Part shown: one piece after another, positions 61,881-64,000 of the stretch | Layout: the number at the start of each line of letters is the position of its first letter | How positions within the stretch are numbered: position 1 is the first letter of the stretch | Made by a program: the position numbers and the translations under genes | Notes under the pieces: generated by a model | What the model saw: the letters and a program-made list of their open reading frames with translations, nothing else | What the model was told of the DNA's origin: nothing | Databases searched by the model: none | Assembly (NCBI GenBank): GCA_963843745.1 | Contig: CAWJLP010000001.1 | Coordinates: 1 to 64,000 of the forward strand | Length of the DNA stretch: 64,000 nucleotides | Direction: 5' to 3' | From: Trebonia sp963843745 | Lineage (GTDB): Bacteria; Actinomycetota; Actinomycetes; Streptosporangiales; Streptosporangiaceae

Positions 61881-63044
61881 ATGAGCAGTGACTTCTACGG
61901 GATCGAGCAGCTGCTGACCGACGCCGGGCGGGATGCCGTCCGGCGCACCAGGGAGTTCCTGGTCAAAGAGGTCGAGCCGGTGATCAACGGCTACTGGACG
62001 CGGGAAGAGTTCCCGCACCACCTGATCCCGGAGATCGCCAGCCTGGGCATCGCGGGAGTCGCCTACGAGGGCTACGGCTGCCCTGGCGGCGGGCCGCTGC
62101 TCGACGGGGTGCTCGCGATGGAGCTAGCCAGGTCGGACCCGTCCATGTCCACGTTCATGGGTGTGCACAGCGGGCTGGCGATGGGCTCCATCTACCTGTG
62201 CGGCTCCGAAGAGCAGAAGGAACGCTGGCTGCCCGCGATGGCCCGGATGGAGAAGATCGGCGCGTTCGGCCTGACCGAGCCCGACGTCGGCTCGGGCGTG
62301 GCCGGCGGGCTGACCACGACGTGCCGCCGGGACGGCGGCGAATGGGTGATCGACGGCCAGAAGAAGTGGATCGGGAACGCGACCTTCGCCGACTACATCA
62401 TCATCTGGGCGCGGGACGCCGACGACGGCCAGGTGAAGGGCTTCGTCGTGGAGAAGGGGACGGACGGCCTGTCCGCCACCAAGATGAAGGACAAGATCGC
62501 GCTGCGCGTCGTGCAGAACGCGTACATCACGCTCGACGGCGTCCGGGTTCCCGAGTCCAGCCGGCTGCAGCGGGCGACGTCCTTCCGGCAGACCGCCGCG
62601 GTGCTCAGGCTGACTCGGGCCGGGGTGGCCTGGCAGGCGGTCGGCTGCGCGATGGGCGCCTACGAGCACGCCCTGGCTTACGCGAAGGAGCGGGAGCAGT
62701 TCGGCAGGCCGATCGGGGGCTTCCAGCTCGTGCAGGACCTGCTGGTGCGGATGCTCGGCAACATCACCGCGTCGGCGTGCCTGTGCACCAGGCTCGCCCA
62801 GCTGCAGGCCGCCGGGGAGGCCGCCGACGAGCACTCCGCCCTGGCGAAGGCGTTCTGCACGGTGCGGATGCGGGAAACGGTCGGCTACGCCCGCGAACTG
62901 CTCGGCGGCAACGGCATCCTGCTCGAGCACCAGGTCGGCAGGTTCGTGGCGGACGCCGAGGCGATCTACTCCTACGAAGGCACCAGGGAGATCAACACTC
63001 TCGTCGTCGGCCGCGCGATCACGGGCCTCAGCGCCTTCACCTGA
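61881..63044 (+). CDS. acyl-CoA dehydrogenase
   Basis: A 387-residue flavin acyl-CoA dehydrogenase of the glutaryl-CoA-like type. It has an N-terminal helical domain with LVKEVEPVINGYWTREEFP, a central beta domain (FGLTEPDVGSGVAGGLTTTC, KWIGNATFADYIIIWARD) and a C-terminal catalytic base region (YEGTREINTLVVGRAITG). ATG 61881 with GAGGGC upstream. It is close to the TPR gene but probably a separate unit; it would take part in carboxylate or amino-acid breakdown. Confidence 0.87.
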   Translation: MSSDFYGIEQLLTDAGRDAVRRTREFLVKEVEPVINGYWTREEFPHHLIPEIASLGIAGVAYEGYGCPGGGPLLDGVLAMELARSDPSMSTFMGVHSGLAMGSIYLCGSEEQKERWLPAMARMEKIGAFGLTEPDVGSGVAGGLTTTCRRDGGEWVIDGQKKWIGNATFADYIIIWARDADDGQVKGFVVEKGTDGLSATKMKDKIALRVVQNAYITLDGVRVPESSRLQRATSFRQTAAVLRLTRAGVAWQAVGCAMGAYEHALAYAKEREQFGRPIGGFQLVQDLLVRMLGNITASACLCTRLAQLQAAGEAADEHSALAKAFCTVRMRETVGYARELLGGNGILLEHQVGRFVADAEAIYSYEGTREINTLVVGRAITGLSAFT

Positions 63045-63060
63045 GTGACATGATGGTCGG

Positions 63061-63564
63061 GTGACCTGGACCGCACCTGAGGTAACCCGGGAGGAAGGGC
63101 CGCTGGCCGGCGGCGAGCGGCCGATGCTGCAGGCCTTCCTCGACTGGCACCGGGCGACGCTGCTGCACAAGTGCTCGGGACTGACCGGCGCACAGCTGGC
63201 GGAGCGGACGGTGCCGCCGTCGGAGCTGTCCCTGCTCGGGCTGGTCCGGCACATGACGCGGGTCGAGCGAACGTGGTTCCGCCAGCGGTTCGCCGACGAG
63301 CCCATCGACGACGCCTACGAGCGGGAAGCGGCTTTCAAGGCCACCGACCCCGCCCGGGCGGCCGCGGACTACGCGCGGTACACCGAGGAGTGCCGGCTGG
63401 CCGACGCCGCGGCGGACAACGCGCCGCTCGACGCCACGTTCACGCACAACGGGCAGACGATGTCGCTGCGGCTGATCTACCTGCACATGATCGAGGAGTA
63501 CGCCCGCCACCTCGGCCACGCCGACCTGCTGCGCGAGCGCATCGACGGGGTGGCCGGCGTCTAG
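63061..63564 (+). CDS. DinB-family (DUF664) protein
   Basis: A 167-residue four-helix DinB/DUF664 protein. Metal-ligand histidines appear in LVRHMTRVERTWF and YLHMIEEYARHLGHADLLRE, the family signature. Relatives include mycothiol-dependent transferases and damage-induced proteins; the activity is not known here. GTG 63061 lies 16 bases after the dehydrogenase stop, so the two may be co-transcribed. Confidence 0.83.
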   Translation: MTWTAPEVTREEGPLAGGERPMLQAFLDWHRATLLHKCSGLTGAQLAERTVPPSELSLLGLVRHMTRVERTWFRQRFADEPIDDAYEREAAFKATDPARAAADYARYTEECRLADAAADNAPLDATFTHNGQTMSLRLIYLHMIEEYARHLGHADLLRERIDGVAGV

Positions 63565-63585
63565 CGTCGCCGGCCCGCGACCGCG

Positions 63586-63680
63586 ATCTCACATCGTGAG
63601 ATGATCATGACTTAGGAGCAGAACGCTACGCTTTTCTTGCTGTTATCAGCCGATTTTGCGTAGTTTCCTGCTCCTAAGTC
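63586..63680. terminator. hairpin plus long inverted repeat between convergent genes
   Basis: A 7-bp stem with 3-base loop at 63586-63602 is followed by a longer inverted repeat: 63609-63621 pairs exactly with 63668-63680 and continues imperfectly inward around an AT-richer loop. It lies between the DinB gene and the minus-strand membrane gene, so bidirectional termination is likely. It could also be a small repetitive element. Confidence 0.55.
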
Positions 63681-63700
63681 GCGGGCGCCTGGCCTGGCCG

Positions 63701-64000
63701 CTAGTACGCGACCGGGTTGGGGGCGTCAGCGGTGCGGGGGGCGGCGACCGACGGGCTTGTTCGCGGGGCTCGCCGCAGCCCGGACACGGACGTGATGTGC
63801 AGGGCGAACAGCAGGGGGACCGCGGCTGTCGGGATCAGCGCGAGGGGGAGCTCGCTGATCGGCGCGCCGGACGGGGTGACGTTGACCAGCGCGTAACCGG
63901 TGAGGGCGCCGAGGGTCAGGGCCGAGATCAAGTCGGTCATGCCGAACGCGTTGAACCACAGGGCGGCGCGGCGGCCGGTGCCGCGCGCGAGCCTGAGTGC
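63701..64000 (-). CDS. membrane protein, 3' part only
   Basis: The minus strand reads hydrophobic segments (LISALTLGALTGYALVNVTP; LALIPTAAVPLLFALHI) to a stop at 63701 and remains open to the window edge, where LWFNAFG is in frame before an internal ATG at 63940. Only about 100 residues are visible, so no family is assigned. Confidence 0.6.
   Translation of the reverse strand, partial: ALRLARGTGRRAALWFNAFGMTDLISALTLGALTGYALVNVTPSGAPISELPLALIPTAAVPLLFALHITSVSGLRRAPRTSPSVAAPRTADAPNPVAY

Overview
This is 64 kb of high-GC (about 70%) actinobacterial chromosome, probably from a filamentous actinomycete. Pointers to that are GTG/TTG starts, GTGA/ATGA stop-start overlaps, a complete cvnABCD conservon, a DUF5999 protein, an XRE-ATPase-TPR regulator and an ArsR-ArsC fusion. 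The species cannot be fixed from sequence alone.

Layout. (1) 0-8.4 kb: a DMT exporter, YceI plus a two-gene ABC exporter, a run of small cupin/membrane genes (DUF5999, DUF1772, DUF4267) and a beta-lactamase-like serine hydrolase. (2) 9-35.3 kb: a stack of integrated elements at the 3' end of a tRNA-Met(CAT) gene (35222-35295, minus strand). The 44-bp anticodon-to-3'-end part of that tRNA recurs at 8976, 20815 and 29610, dividing the stack into three segments. Segment 1 (about 11.8 kb) carries a YihY-like protein, an MMPL transporter, secreted proteins and a large ATPase regulator. Segment 2 (about 8.8 kb) carries an aromatic ring-cleavage cluster: flavin monooxygenase, extradiol dioxygenase, two FAH-family enzymes, amidohydrolase and MBL hydrolase, with a dead LysR regulator. 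Segment 3 (about 5.6 kb) carries an unrecognised 415-aa protein, a conserved-looking small gene pair, and fragments of an integrase, a nuclease-like protein, a ClC channel and a second integrase. Segments 1 and 2 share both termini, so they derive from related elements; segment 3 has a different integrase and lies next to the tRNA, so it probably arrived last.

(3) 35.3-40.3 kb: an arsenic-resistance cluster beside the tRNA. It has arsI (C-As lyase) divergent from arsR, then an aquaporin - FAD-disulfide reductase - PstS operon divergent from an arsR-arsC fusion. Each divergent gap holds an inverted repeat that could be an ArsR operator. (4) 40.3-48.6 kb: a catabolic region with a ThDP enzyme, lactonase-like MBL protein, HIBADH-like dehydrogenase and cupin. 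A minus-strand block (BKACE, MetE-like zinc enzyme, two GntR regulators) sits between a truncated CMD gene and a truncated SDR gene, as if it had replaced the middle of a plus-strand operon. (5) 48.6-53.5 kb: the cvnABCD signalling operon. (6) 54.7-61.9 kb: an FHA/zinc-ribbon protein, a very large Gln/Gly/Pro-rich repeat membrane protein split by a one-base frameshift, a truncated APC permease, a TPR-AAA ATPase and a TPR membrane protein. (7) 61.9-64 kb: acyl-CoA dehydrogenase, DinB-family protein and the end of a membrane-protein gene.

Decay is concentrated in the tRNA-linked stack: many frameshifted or truncated genes and no intact integrase. I found no CRISPR array, rRNA, intact transposase or phage structural gene.
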